A stretch of 64,000 nt of DNA, from contig JASXTE010000001.1 in assembly GCA_030280995.1 (NCBI GenBank), positions 30,722,606-30,786,605 of the forward strand. Direction: 5' to 3'. The stretch comes from Hemileia vastatrix. Its lineage: Eukaryota; Basidiomycota; Pucciniomycetes; Pucciniales; Zaghouaniaceae. Positions 54,214-64,000 of this stretch are shown here, one piece after another. How positions within the stretch are numbered: position 1 is the first letter of the stretch; each line of letters opens with the position of its first letter. The notes beneath the pieces are model-generated. The model ran no database searches, had not been told where the DNA came from, and was given only the letters and a program-made list of their open reading frames with translations. A program made the translations under genes and the position numbers.

Positions 54214-57200
54214 ACGTCTTTGGAGAACTGGTTGTCTTCTCATCCCTGCACCAGTTAATCCTACATCAAACTTCATTATTTCACGTAATGGAAAGAATTA
54301 TATGGGAGGAGTCATCTCCAATTCATTATTTGAAGTTTCTGTGGTTCCACAAGGCATGTCTCCCCCTAATTCCTCAGCTCTCCATGCAAAAGCTTCAAGT
54401 CAGTCTCTAACTCTCTGGCACAACAGATTAGGACATCCCTACGCCCCATATATTCAAAAACTTTTTAATGGAATGGCATCTGATGTATCTAGTTCTAGTT
54501 TGTCTGATTCTGAAATGCATTTTTGTGAACCGTGTGTGTTGGGTAAACAAACCCATGCTTCCTTTCCTGGCCAGTTGCCTGTTGCCAAAAATCCTCTTGA
54601 AGTTGTACACACAGATTTATCTGGGAAAATTCAGCCTCCTTCTTTTGATGGTTCTCAGTATTACCTTAAGTTCACTGATCAGGCCACTTCATACCGTCAT
54701 GTTTACCTTCTTTCCTCAAAAGCCCAAGTATTCAAATATTTCTTGGAATATAAGGCATCTGTAGAGCTGCAATCTGGCTTCAAAATCAAAAAGCTTGTTT
54801 GTGACGGTGGTGGTGAGTATATCAACTCTAGTCTGGTCAACTTTCTTAAACAACATGGCATTTCTCTTCAAGTTACAGCTCCTTACACTCCCCAACAAAA
54901 TCCAATTTCTGAGAGAGGAAACCGTATTACCACTGAAAAATCCAAAACCATGATGTTTCATTCTAATGCACCAATTCACCTATGGTCTGAAGCAGTTAAA
55001 ACAGCAGTATATCTTGAAAACAGATTACCAACCAAAGCTCTTCAAAACAAATCAACTCCTTTTGAAGCCTGGAATAAATCCAAACCCAGAGTTTCACACC
55101 TCAGAGTTTTTGGTTGTGCTTGCTATGCTTTCCTTGATAAACATCAACGTCCTGGAAAGTTTTCAGCTAATGCCAGAAAGTGTGTCATGCTTGGATATGA
55201 AGTTGGAACAACAAATTATCATGTTTGGGACCTTGAGCTTAAAAAGATTGTTATTGCCAAATCTGCGGCCTTCAATGAAAATTTCTTCCCCTTTCTTGAC
55301 TCCAGAGTTAAGCGCCCTCAATGGTCACAACTGATGAAGCAAATTCCAGATCAAATTCATGACAGTCAACCACTTCCAACACCTGGCCTTTCCTTTTCTC
55401 CAGCTCAATCTCCTTCTGAGTCTCCAACTCCTGATCCATCCTCAGGAAACATTTCTGATTCACATTCTGAAGATAATACTCCTTCTTCTTCTTCTTCCTC
55501 TGATTTTCACATGTCAGGCACACCTTCCAATTCAACTCCTTGTCCTTCACCTGGCCACTTAACAAGATTACCTCATTCCAATGTCCCAGATGAAGAAGGT
55601 TCCAGTCAATCTGATCCATCATATTCATCAATTGAGCCAGACAATCCAGCAGATCCTGATTATGTTCCCTCATCACAATCCCCCAGTTATTCTGACATCT
55701 CTTCAGCTGAAACATCAACTCCTGAACATTTACGTCAGATTTATTATGATCATTATCAACATGATTCCTACTCTGATTCTCCTGATCCTCTTGGGTTATA
55801 TGCAGCATATGCCTTTGCTTTCTCTCTAGAAGCTCCCTTGCTAGCTCATGAAATTCCTGAACCCCAGTGTTATAAGCAAGCAATCTATTCCAAATATTCA
55901 GCAGAATGGGCAGAGGCTGTGAAACATGAACATCAAGCACTTCAGCGTTGTAACACTTGGAAAATTGTCCCCAGGCCTGAAAAAGCTAATTTAATTGGCT
56001 GCAGGTGGGTTTTCAGGGTTAAACCTAATGCTGATAGTGGTGTTTCAAAGTTCAAAGCCCATTGTGTAGCAAAAGGATATTCTCAAATCCTAGGAATAGA
56101 TTTTCATGAAACTTTTGCACCCACTGGACGGATCACCTCTCTCAGGACCATTCTTTCTTTAGCAGCTTATTTTGACTGGGATGTTCATCAAATGGATGTA
56201 GTGGCAGCTTTTCTCCAGGGAAACTTAAATGAAACTGTTTATATGGAACAGCCTGAAGGAACACTAACTGCTGGAAATGAAGGTAAAGTTTGCCAATTGT
56301 TGCGTCCTCTTTATGGCATCAAACAAGCTCCCTTTTGCTGGAATTCACATATAAATGACTACTTGTGCAAGCTCAACTTCTCACCCCTTAAGTGTGATCA
56401 GCGTGTGTATGTTTGGAGAAACAAATCACAAATCTGTATCATTTATCTTCATGTTGATGATATGGTCATTACTGGTAATCATTTTCTTTGGTTCAAAGAC
56501 AAAATCAAAACTGAATTTGAGATGGATGATCTTGGTCCTGCCACTTGGATTTTGGGAATGCGTCTCACCAGGAACAGAACAGCACGTACTCTTTCTTTAT
56601 CACAAGATTCTTATGCTGAAAAAGTTTTGTCCAACTGGAATATGACCAACTGCAATCCCTGTCTTACTCCCTTATCTCCAAATGATTATCCTGTCAAAGC
56701 AACCAGTGAAGAAATTGCTGAATTCAATGCTCTGAAAATCAATTACCGCTCTGCTATTGGTGCACTCAACTATTTGTCTGTTGCAACAAGACCTGATCTC
56801 TCTTTTGCAGTTGGTGCATTATCTCAACATCTCATTGAACCAGGTATCAAGCACTGGCTTGCTGTCAAACACACTTTCAGATATCTGCGTGCCACTTCAT
56901 CATCATCTCTCACTTTTGGAGGAAAATGCCCAATTCCAAATCATCCATCACTCTGTCCTCTTATTTACTCTGACACTGATTATGCTGGGGATCCTGATAC
57001 CAGGCGCTCAACTGGAGGGTATGTTGCCATACTCAATGGAGGAGCTATTTCCTGGAGTTCTAAAAAGCAGCAAGTTGTCACTATCTCTAGTACTGAAGCT
57101 GAGTTCAGAGGCATTGTGGATGCTGGATGTGAAGCAATCTGGCTGACTAAATTACTTACTTCCTTCAATATTCCTAAGTCACCTTCACCTTTAATCCTTG

Positions 57201-57436
57201 CTGACAATGCCAGTTCCATTTCACAATGCAAGGATTCACTCAGATACCGTCAAAGATCAAAACATGTGGACACTCAACTTTGTTGGATTACTGAAAGCAT
57301 CAACAAAAATAATTTTCAGCTTCAACACATTTCAACTGAACACATGGTGGCTGATCTTCTTACAAAATCTTTAGGAAAAGTCCAGCTGTCTTATCTCCTC
57401 AAACTCATGGGTCTGATATTAAGGGGGGGTGTTTAA
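54214..57436 (+). pseudogene. Copia element 4 pol (integrase, RT, RNase H), open 3' part
   Basis: Resumes with TSD ACGT and LWRTGCLLIPAPVN. It contains zinc module LWHNRLGHP/CEPCVLGK, integrase VVHTDLSG, VCDGGGEY, PISERGNR, the serine/proline linker, RT (CRWVFRVKPN, MDVVAAFLQG, YLHVDDM) and RNase H (SDTDYAGD, STEAEFRG, LADNASS, HMVADLLTK) with no stop. The terminal stop TAA lies 4-7 bases inside the 3' LTR. It is intact as sequence but separated from its start by gypsy-A. The best copia pol in the window. Confidence 0.94.
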
Positions 57437-58345
57437 ATTTCTGCCTCTAATACCTGACCCATTCCTTACTCCAGCTTCTTACCATCGTCTCAAGTCATTC
57501 TCCTTGCTCATATCCTCTTTTCCTGACCTTTTCCGCCGAGGAACTTCAAAGATACGAGCTCCAGAATCAAGAACAACATTTCTTTCCCACCCGGAGTCAA
57601 TGTATTGATTCTGGACCTCGAGGACGTGTTTCTTTACCTGGAGTGTGAATCTTTTCCCCAGCTGAGAACTTTTTCCTTGGATGTGAACCTGTCTCTTTTC
57701 CTGTATTGTAGTTTAGTAGTTTTGTCGACGTCGTGTTAGTTTCTATTGTTTTGGATGGTGGACTTTGTCATATAATGAGCCCTCTCTTTGCCATTTCCGT
57801 TTTCCCCATCCAAATCTTTTTCTTTCTCTTTCTCTCTATTCTCTTTATCCCTTCCACTGCTCCTTCCTGTCCACTGCTTTCCCTTTTGGCCGCATCTGAC
57901 AGTCTTTGCACTGTGTGGGGAGAATAGAGTCTTTTGTCCAGGTTCTTTCCTTTTCTTTTCTGTTATCTTTTCTCTAATTCTCTTAGTCCTAACCACAGCA
58001 ACTCACACTTGTGTCCCTTATAGTTTTAGCACACGCTTTGTTGTAGTTACTTGTTGTTGTAAGGTGCACAGTTGCTGATTAACCAGTGTTTAGGTATGTT
58101 TGTTTTTGCAATGAAATCCAAATCATTTTCTTTCTCTTTCTCTCTATTCTCTTTATCCCTTCCACTGCTCCTTCCTGTCCACTGCTTTCCCTTTTGGCCG
58201 CATCTGACAGTCTTTGCACTGTGTGGGGAGAATAGAGTCTTTTGTCCAGTTTTAGCACACGCTTTGTTGTAGTTACTTGTTGTTGTAAGGTGCACAGTTG
58301 CTGATTAACCTGTGTTTAGCTTTCCTCTGTGCTAAAACTTCTACA
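57430..58345 (+). repeat. 3' LTR of copia element 4 (two-unit form)
   Basis: Follows polypurine tract AAGGGGGGG (57421-57429). 916 bp from TGTTTAAATTTC to AAACTTCTACA, then the AGCAT duplication. Confidence 0.93.
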
Positions 58346-58350
58346 AGCAT

Positions 58351-58459
58351 AAGATTTTTTATGTCCAACTTTAGAAGAACTCACAGTGTCAGCATCATAG
58401 TCAATTTCAATTTCATCCACTTGCATGTTATCCATTTTTTCAGCCAAATTGTTGGACAT
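58351..58459 (-). pseudogene. Gypsy-B gag N-terminus
   Basis: Minus-strand start at 58459 (MSNNLAEKMDNMQVDE), an acidic stretch, then SSSKVGHKKSYA, at which copia element 4 breaks the frame. Removal of element 4 and one AGCAT joins it in frame to 38740. Confidence 0.75.
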
Positions 58460-59145
58460 AATAGTGGGAAGATTTTAATTTACTTTTTATTTTTAAAAAA
58501 ATAATAAAAGTTAGTTAATAATTGCTCCAAATAATAAAAAAAAATTTTATTAATTAAATTATAAAAAAAAAAATTTTCAATATAAAGTAATAATTATAAA
58601 AAATTAATTTTTTAAAAAATGGATTGCAAGGTTAAATTGGGAATAAACAATCAAGTTATTTCAACCAATTAATTACCAATATTAAATATGGCAATATATT
58701 TGGGACTAAGCACAAAGTACTTTTAAGTCAACCAAAATTAACAATAATTAATAAAAAAAAAATTAAATTAATAATTCAATTTGCATTAATAAAAATGTCA
58801 ATTCTTCTAGGACTAAGAGGATTTAACACTCTATAATGGTCAACTAGGAAAATTTTTTTTTTAATAATTGAACACTTACACTCAGTGAATCAGCAATTAA
58901 GCCACAATCACTGTTATTGCAGTAAAAATATAGTAATATGAGTGAGAGGTGCAAAGGTGAACTTACTATAGTGATCGAAAAATCACTTCAGAATAATATA
59001 AGAATTAATATAATATAAACCTAAGAAATTGAACCCAAGTTCGAAACACGGTCATGGCAAAAGTTTCTTTTTTTGCTAGGTGGTCCGTGCGTTTGTCGTT
59101 CGTCGCCAGGCTCAATCGTCATCGTCGTTTGGAAAGGCCCTCAAT
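58460..59145 (-). other. Gypsy-B leader
   Basis: AT-rich, ending in a GC-rich stretch (GTCGTTCGTCGCCAGGCTC, 59094-59112 region) next to the LTR. No standard tRNA 3'-end primer site (TGG…) was seen after the LTR; priming is unknown. Confidence 0.5.
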
Positions 59146-60261
59146 TGTCGGTCAGTTGTCTAGAAGTAGGTAAGAAAAGGTGGAGAAAAGGAGGAGGACA
59201 AGAAGGAAAATAAAAGAAATAAAATATAAAAAGATTATTTAATTTATTGAGAGGAATCAAAGATGGTTTTCTTGAGAGGTGACAAAAGTGAGGTTATTAT
59301 TAATTAATAATATTATTATGATGTAAGGACTATGCGCAGCAGACACTATGATCACTATCAGACTTAAAGCAACCTTTAAATTGTTATATAGAATTTTAAT
59401 TAGAATTTTATTACTAATAAAAAGAATATAAACGTAATATAAAAAGTGTATTTAATTTGTTGAGTGTATAACAAGTGATGGGGCTACAGGGGATTAACCA
59501 AGGCCTTTTTATAGGCAATGGGCCCTCTGAAGCGCTACTATATTTGTAAATACAAGAAACATAATAGAATAAAACAAGAATTTAAAAGAATAAGTGAAAC
59601 ATAACAATGTAGAGAAAAATATGAAACAAATAATTAAAAACCCCAATTAAGAATCTAATTTTCCCGCCATTAATTCCCAAATCAGTAAGTAAAAATAGTG
59701 AATTACTAAACAAGCCTGGAACATAGGAACTATGAGAAAAATCATTCAAAACAGATGGTACAGTCTGATTTAAGGATTTTTAAGTGAAACAAAAAAATAC
59801 TCTGACGCAACAAATATGTAATTTATTTCAATTCAGTATTAATTAGTTTTTCCTGACACAATTATAGGTCAAAAGAAGCGTCATTATTTATTGTTTAATA
59901 TTATAAGAAATGATATTTAATATATAAATATAATTAATTAATTTAATTATATTATAAGTAAATTTTACATTTATAATTATAATATATGTTTTTAATTAAT
60001 TAAATATAAATTTATAATTATTAAATACATAAAAAATGCGCCATTATTTGTAGAATATATTATATTATGTTAAGTTTAAATGTATAAAAATTTATATAAC
60101 CAATAAAATTAATATAACACTTGTATGTAATAAAATACTTATATAATTTTATTATGCAATAAAATATTAATTTATATACATTAAATACAATTCTTACCCC
60201 CTATTTCAGGTCTTATAAGTTACATATCATTTACTGGACTCCTGGAATAGCCTGGCTGACA
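59146..60261 (-). repeat. LTR-B, probable 5' LTR of gypsy-B
   Basis: 1116 bp, minus strand TGTCAGCCAGGCTATTCC to CTAGACAACTGACCGACA. TATA box TATAAAAA at 59506-59513 (minus strand). No matching duplication flanks it, as expected if it is one end of an element. Confidence 0.85.
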
Positions 60262-61630
60262 TAAAGAGTATAGCTTTATCCTGTATGAATTCAGCAAGTA
60301 CGAGATTTTGCTCTACACTTAATATTAATAATATAATGAAAGTATAACTCCAATACACTAGTAATATTAAAAAATTTACAGAATTATCATATCCACACAT
60401 ATAAAATGAAAAATCTTGCTCTGACCAATATATTGACTTAGAAAGTTATACTTCAATAAATTATTAATTTTTAAATTGTAGCATTGTCCTGTATGCTTTC
60501 AGCAAGTACGAGACTTTGAAACAACTTAAAAATCAATAAATTAAAGTTAAAGTACAAACAATCTAATTATTATTATGAAAAGCAAAACATTATCCTGTAA
60601 GCTTTCAGCAAGTACGAGATGATGTTTTACTTTTCATATTAATAATATAATGGTTGAGAAAGTATTAAAGAAATATAGAAAAATGATAAGCAAAACATGA
60701 ACTTACGTGTCTATAAAATCTTCTTCCATTTGTAGCTGATTGATCAAAATTAATTATAAAGTTTATTTTATAATTACTGTTTTAAAAAATAAATGGTTAG
60801 ATAAATAAATTGAACATTTTTGATAAGGAATAAAGAAAAGTAAATTGACAAACAAATAAAAAAACTTTAAGTTAACTGAAAAAGAATTTTTCTATAATGA
60901 ATCGAAAGGGTACAGTAAAAGATACCATAAAAATAAATTCAGAATTAGAATCATTAGATTAACTTGTCAAAAGTGTAAAAAAGAGTAACAAACCAAAATG
61001 ATATGAAATGCAATAGAAAGAAAAATTTGCTTACCAGTAATCAGATAAGGTCAAGAAAATAGTACCAATAATTCAAATTGATAAAGCAAAAATATGATTG
61101 ATAATTTTTGAAAAAGGAAAGTGAGAAAGAGAAAGGAAAAATAAATTGGGTGGCAAACAGATGTAGATATCATGAATTTTCACTGATCTCATTTTCAAAA
61201 AAATTCAGCTCTCCAAGTCATATGATAAACTTCATCTAAATTCCAAGAATAATGTTGCCAAGGCACTGTACACAGCCTGATCATTTTTTCCTATGCATAT
61301 ACTAATTCCAGCTAGAATTTACTTGGCTGCATGTTTTACAGATGAACGTTTGTGGAACGCTGAATTTCACATCTAAAAAAAATTGACGCCACGTAATTCT
61401 AGCTACCATGTTTCACGTAGCTAAAAAACATACACTCATCACATTTAAATTTACATTGTGTCAAAATTAATTCATTTTGGAATTTTTTTAAAGGGAACTA
61501 TAATGTGCACCTCCTATTTCTAAAATATGAAGCTCCCCACCATATTAAATTGATAGATTTTTAATTGTGCAATTTTTATGCCTTGGCCTTTTTCCTGATC
61601 TTACTTGGCTCAAAATATCAAAACATGGCG
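60262..61630. other. AT-rich flank with a thrice-repeated hairpin box
   Basis: No coding frame. Three copies of a ~35-bp box lie at 60276-60310, 60483-60518 and 60589-60624. The rest shows nothing recognisable. Confidence 0.6.
60276..60624 (+). repeat. Three dispersed copies of a 35-bp box
   Basis: Shared core TATCCTGTAT-GCTTTC and AGCAAGTACGAGA. Flanks around each core tend to pair with each other: AAAAGCAAAACAT with ATGTTTTACTTTT around the third, TTAAATTGT with ACAACTTAA-like sequence around the second. So a constant loop sits on arms that differ between copies. Confidence 0.7.
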
Positions 61631-62462
61631 AATGTTGCTGAAAGCAACATTTGATTCTGTTTCTATGTGTATCAATGGAAGGCCGTTTATAACCGGCTGC
61701 AGAGCGTTGTATATCTTTTTGAACAAATTTTTATTTATTTATGTATTTTAATTAGATAATTTACTTTTTAATGCAGCCAGATTTATACTGGCTGCTTTTT
61801 GGAAAGCTTAATTTATGACCCAAGCCTTTGAAATTGGCTTGGGTCCCTTACATTGCAATTTAGTACTTCCAGCCAGGTTTCCCCTGGCTGGAAGTGTCTC
61901 TTTCAGGCAATCAAAGTCACTAAAAGCGACTTTGATTGCTTGCTGTAAAATTTGCCACCCTCCCAGCCAATTTACTAGGCTGGGAGGTGGCCAAAGCTGT
62001 GTGCAACGCGCGTTGCACAATCACTTCCATATCTCATGCAGCTGACTTGATATCAGCTGCATGAGATATGGGCAGCACATGCAATGCGCGCTGCATGCAG
62101 CAGCAATGCAGGCTTCATGTGCTGCATGCAACGCGCATTAATTGCAGCAGCGATGCATGTTGCATGTGCTGCATGCAGTGCATTGCACATCCAGTTTTTT
62201 TCTGGCTGTGCAATGCACACAGAGAAACCAAAGTCCCTGCAAGGGACTTTGGTCTCTAAAATGGAAGCAACTTTCCCTACCAGGTGCAAACTGGTGGGAA
62301 AGTGAGAGACAAGTTAGACTGAAGTTGTTTGAAAGCAACTTCAGTCTTAAAAAAATTAAAAATCATAAATAAAAATTTAAAAAAAAATTAAAATGTGAGT
62401 TAGTATAAGAAAAAAAAAGTGCTAGTGATACCAAAAACCCAAGCCGATTTCATTTGGCTTGG
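61631..62462. repeat. Hairpin island: about 15 successive inverted repeats
   Basis: Back-to-back hairpins, spaced mostly 0-22 bp, each with a different sequence: 61631-61651, 61682-61697, 61773-61795, 61817-61845, 61865-61895, 61907-61939, 61954-61991, 62000-62019 (TGTGCAACGCGCGTTGCACA, perfect), 62027-62071 (19-bp arms), 62072-62172 (branched), 62178-62218, 62221-62257, 62270-62303, 62316-62347, 62439-62462. Arms are 7-19 bp and almost free of mismatches; loops are 3-10 bases. The block is GC-richer than its surroundings. Open frames in it are by-products of the symmetry. Confidence 0.92.
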
Positions 62463-62884
62463 TTATTTAATAATTATTTTTTAATACATTAAATTTAAAA
62501 TTCAAACACCATGAAATATATGAAATTTTTTTATATGAATATTATAAATTTAATTTACCTCTTTCTCATAATTATATTTATAATTTTGTTTTTTTAATTT
62601 TTGACTTTTAAGTTGATTTTTTGGAAATACAAAATTAAATTTTCAACTAAATTTTTTAGTAAGGTAAAAATAATTATAAATTTGACATTTTGGAATTGAA
62701 TAATGAAAAAAATTTTAAATTTATTTAAAAAATATTTTTGTTAGAAGAATACCAATATTTTAAGGGTAGAAATATGGTGCAAATTGTAAGTAAAAAAATT
62801 ATATTTTTTTTGTGAGGGGTTATTTCTATTTTTGTAAATATTTTTCAAAAACATTCATTAAATACTGAATTTAATTACTTTGTA
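62463..62884. other. AT-rich, nothing recognised
   Basis: Runs of A and T with no frame or repeat beyond simple sequence. Confidence 0.5.
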
Positions 62885-64000
62885 TGTCGGTCAGTTGTCT
62901 AGAAGAGGGAAGAAAAGGGGGCAGAAAAGAAGAGAAAGAAAAAAGGAATAGACACTAAAGGTAAAAAGAAAGATAAAAATAATAAAAGAAATAATTTATT
63001 TAAAATGAAGCAAAGACGATTGAGTTGAGAGATGAACAAATTGAGGTTTTTATTTAATGATATATTAATTCAAGTAAGGGTTCTGCGCGGCAAACACTTT
63101 AATTACTATCAGACTTAAGGCTACCTTTTAATTGTTATATAGAATTTTTAATTAGATTGTAATACTAATAAAAAATAATAATAAATGTAATAAAATTTAA
63201 TTTAAATTGTTGAGTATATAGTAAGTGATGGGGCTACAGGGGATTAACCAAGGCCTTTTTATAGGAAATGGGCCCTCTGAAGTGCTACTATATTTGTAAA
63301 TACAAGAAACATAATAGAATAAAACAAGAATTTAAAAGAATAAGTGAAACATAACAATGTAGAGAAAAATATGAAACAAATAATCAAAAACCCCAATTAA
63401 GAATCCAATTTTCCCACAATTAATTCCCAAATCAGTAAGTAAAAATAGTAAATAACTAAACAAGCCTGGGACATATGGACTATGAGAAAAATAAATCAAA
63501 ACAGATTGTACAGTCTGATTTAAGGATTTTTAAGTGAAACAAAGAATATTGTTACGCAACAAAATATGTAATTAATCTCAATTTAGTATAAATTAATTAC
63601 TTGTTTTTTCCTGACACACTTATGGGTCAAAAGAAGCGTCATTATTTATTGTTTAATACTATAAAAAATGATATTTAATATATAAATATAAATAAATAAT
63701 TTAATTATATTATAAGTAAATTTTACACTTATAATTATAATATATGTTTTTAATTAATTAAATATAAATTAATAATTATTAAATACATTAAAAATGCGCC
63801 ATTATTTGTAGAATATAATATATTATGTTTAATTTAAATGTATAAAAAATTTATATAACCAATAAAATTAATATAACACTTATATGTAATAAGATACTTA
63901 TATAATTTTATTATGCAATAAAATATTAATTTATATACATTAAATACAATTCTTACACCCTCTTTCAGGTCCTATAAGTTAACATATAATTTACTGGGCA
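62885..64000 (-). repeat. LTR-B, cut by the window end
   Basis: Plus strand begins TGTCGGTCAGTTGTCTAG. Parallel to 59146-60261 throughout, with TATA box at 63256-63263 (minus strand) and the start region TTTACTGGGCA at the window end, about 30 bp short of the full LTR. The element it belongs to is unknown. Confidence 0.88.

Larger units (their letters stand above)
38746..58345 (+). mobile_element. Copia element 4, complete ends, split by gypsy-A
   Basis: Bounded by AGCAT at 38741-38745 and 58346-58350. It has a 5' LTR, primer site, gag, pol and 3' LTR. Gypsy-A (40742-54213) sits inside pol at LISLGR/LWRTGC. Without gypsy-A the element is about 6.1 kb. The insertion interrupted gypsy-B gag. 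Confidence 0.95.
34339..60261 (-). mobile_element. Gypsy-B, 5' part, split by nested insertions
   Basis: Read on the minus strand: 5' LTR-B (59146-60261), leader, gag start (58459), copia element 4 inserted in gag (38746-58345), more gag, a solo LTR (36864-37779), protease and the beginning of RT, cut at 34339. Removing the inserts and one copy of each duplication joins the gag frame. RT catalytic part, RNase H and integrase are absent here. That the LTR-B at 59146 belongs to this element is inferred from position and strand. Confidence 0.75.

Noticed and set aside
60262..60266. Target duplication at LTR-B 59146-60261 (TCAAT against TAAAG)
   Set aside because: The five-base flanks do not match, so a solo-LTR call is not supported; it fits better as one end of gypsy-B.
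61808..62372. Overlapping frames of 63-78 aa on both strands in the hairpin island
   Set aside because: They arise from palindromic sequence, mirror each other across strands and have unusual cysteine and alanine runs without any known domain.

Overview
The window is a nest of LTR retrotransposons from an AT-rich eukaryotic genome, most probably a filamentous fungus and perhaps a basidiomycete. The evidence is: chromodomain-bearing Ty3/gypsy elements; Ty1/copia elements with a UBN2-like gag; and two small genes with introns of 84 and 96 bp and a Zn2Cys6-type cysteine pattern. No ordinary host housekeeping gene, rRNA or tRNA was recognised. The organism call is inference.

Left part (1-18775). 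A decayed copia element (1-3006) carries a solo copia LTR at 729-1643 with target duplication TGCCA. Two remnants of a chromovirus 3' end face each other (3007-4187 and 5562-6598). Between them lies a solo LTR-B (4188-5477, duplication GTACC). 7546-10557 is a non-coding array of repeat units carrying long palindromes. 10558-18775 is a degenerate Ty3/gypsy element (family A2) with LTR, tRNA primer site, gag-pro and pol.

Middle part (18776-38745). It holds copia element 2 (5' end only), a copia pol fragment, copia element 3 (minus strand, both LTRs) and a pile of partial copia LTRs with 1, 2 or 3 copies of a 308-bp internal unit. It then enters a minus-strand gypsy element (family B: gag, protease, start of RT) that holds a solo copia LTR with duplication CTGTA.

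Right part (38746-64000). Copia element 4 (38746-58345) inserted in the gag of gypsy-B, leaving duplication AGCAT on both sides. Gypsy-A (40742-54213, minus strand) then inserted into copia element 4, leaving ACGT. This gives a readable three-level insertion order: gypsy-B, then copia-4, then gypsy-A. Gypsy-A is the youngest and best preserved. It has two LTRs, a tRNA primer site, a polypurine tract, an 869-aa gag-pro frame and a 1447-aa pol frame linked by a T-TTT-TTG slippery site one codon before the gag stop. Between pol and the 3' LTR it carries two antisense, intron-containing, paralogous genes with Zn2Cys6-type N-termini. Past the nest lie the 5' LTR of gypsy-B, a 0.83-kb island of about 15 back-to-back hairpins (61631-62462), and another LTR-B cut by the window end.

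One theme recurs outside the protein genes: repeated hairpins with a constant part and arms that differ between copies yet still pair within each copy. It appears as about 24 copies of a CAGTTTA-box hairpin in gypsy-A and A2, as palindromes in the 605-bp array, as leader hairpins with a fixed CTGAA or CTTGC loop, as three repeats near 60.3-60.6 kb, and most densely in the 61.6-62.5 kb island. I regard this, with the antisense gene pair in gypsy-A, as the most interesting content.
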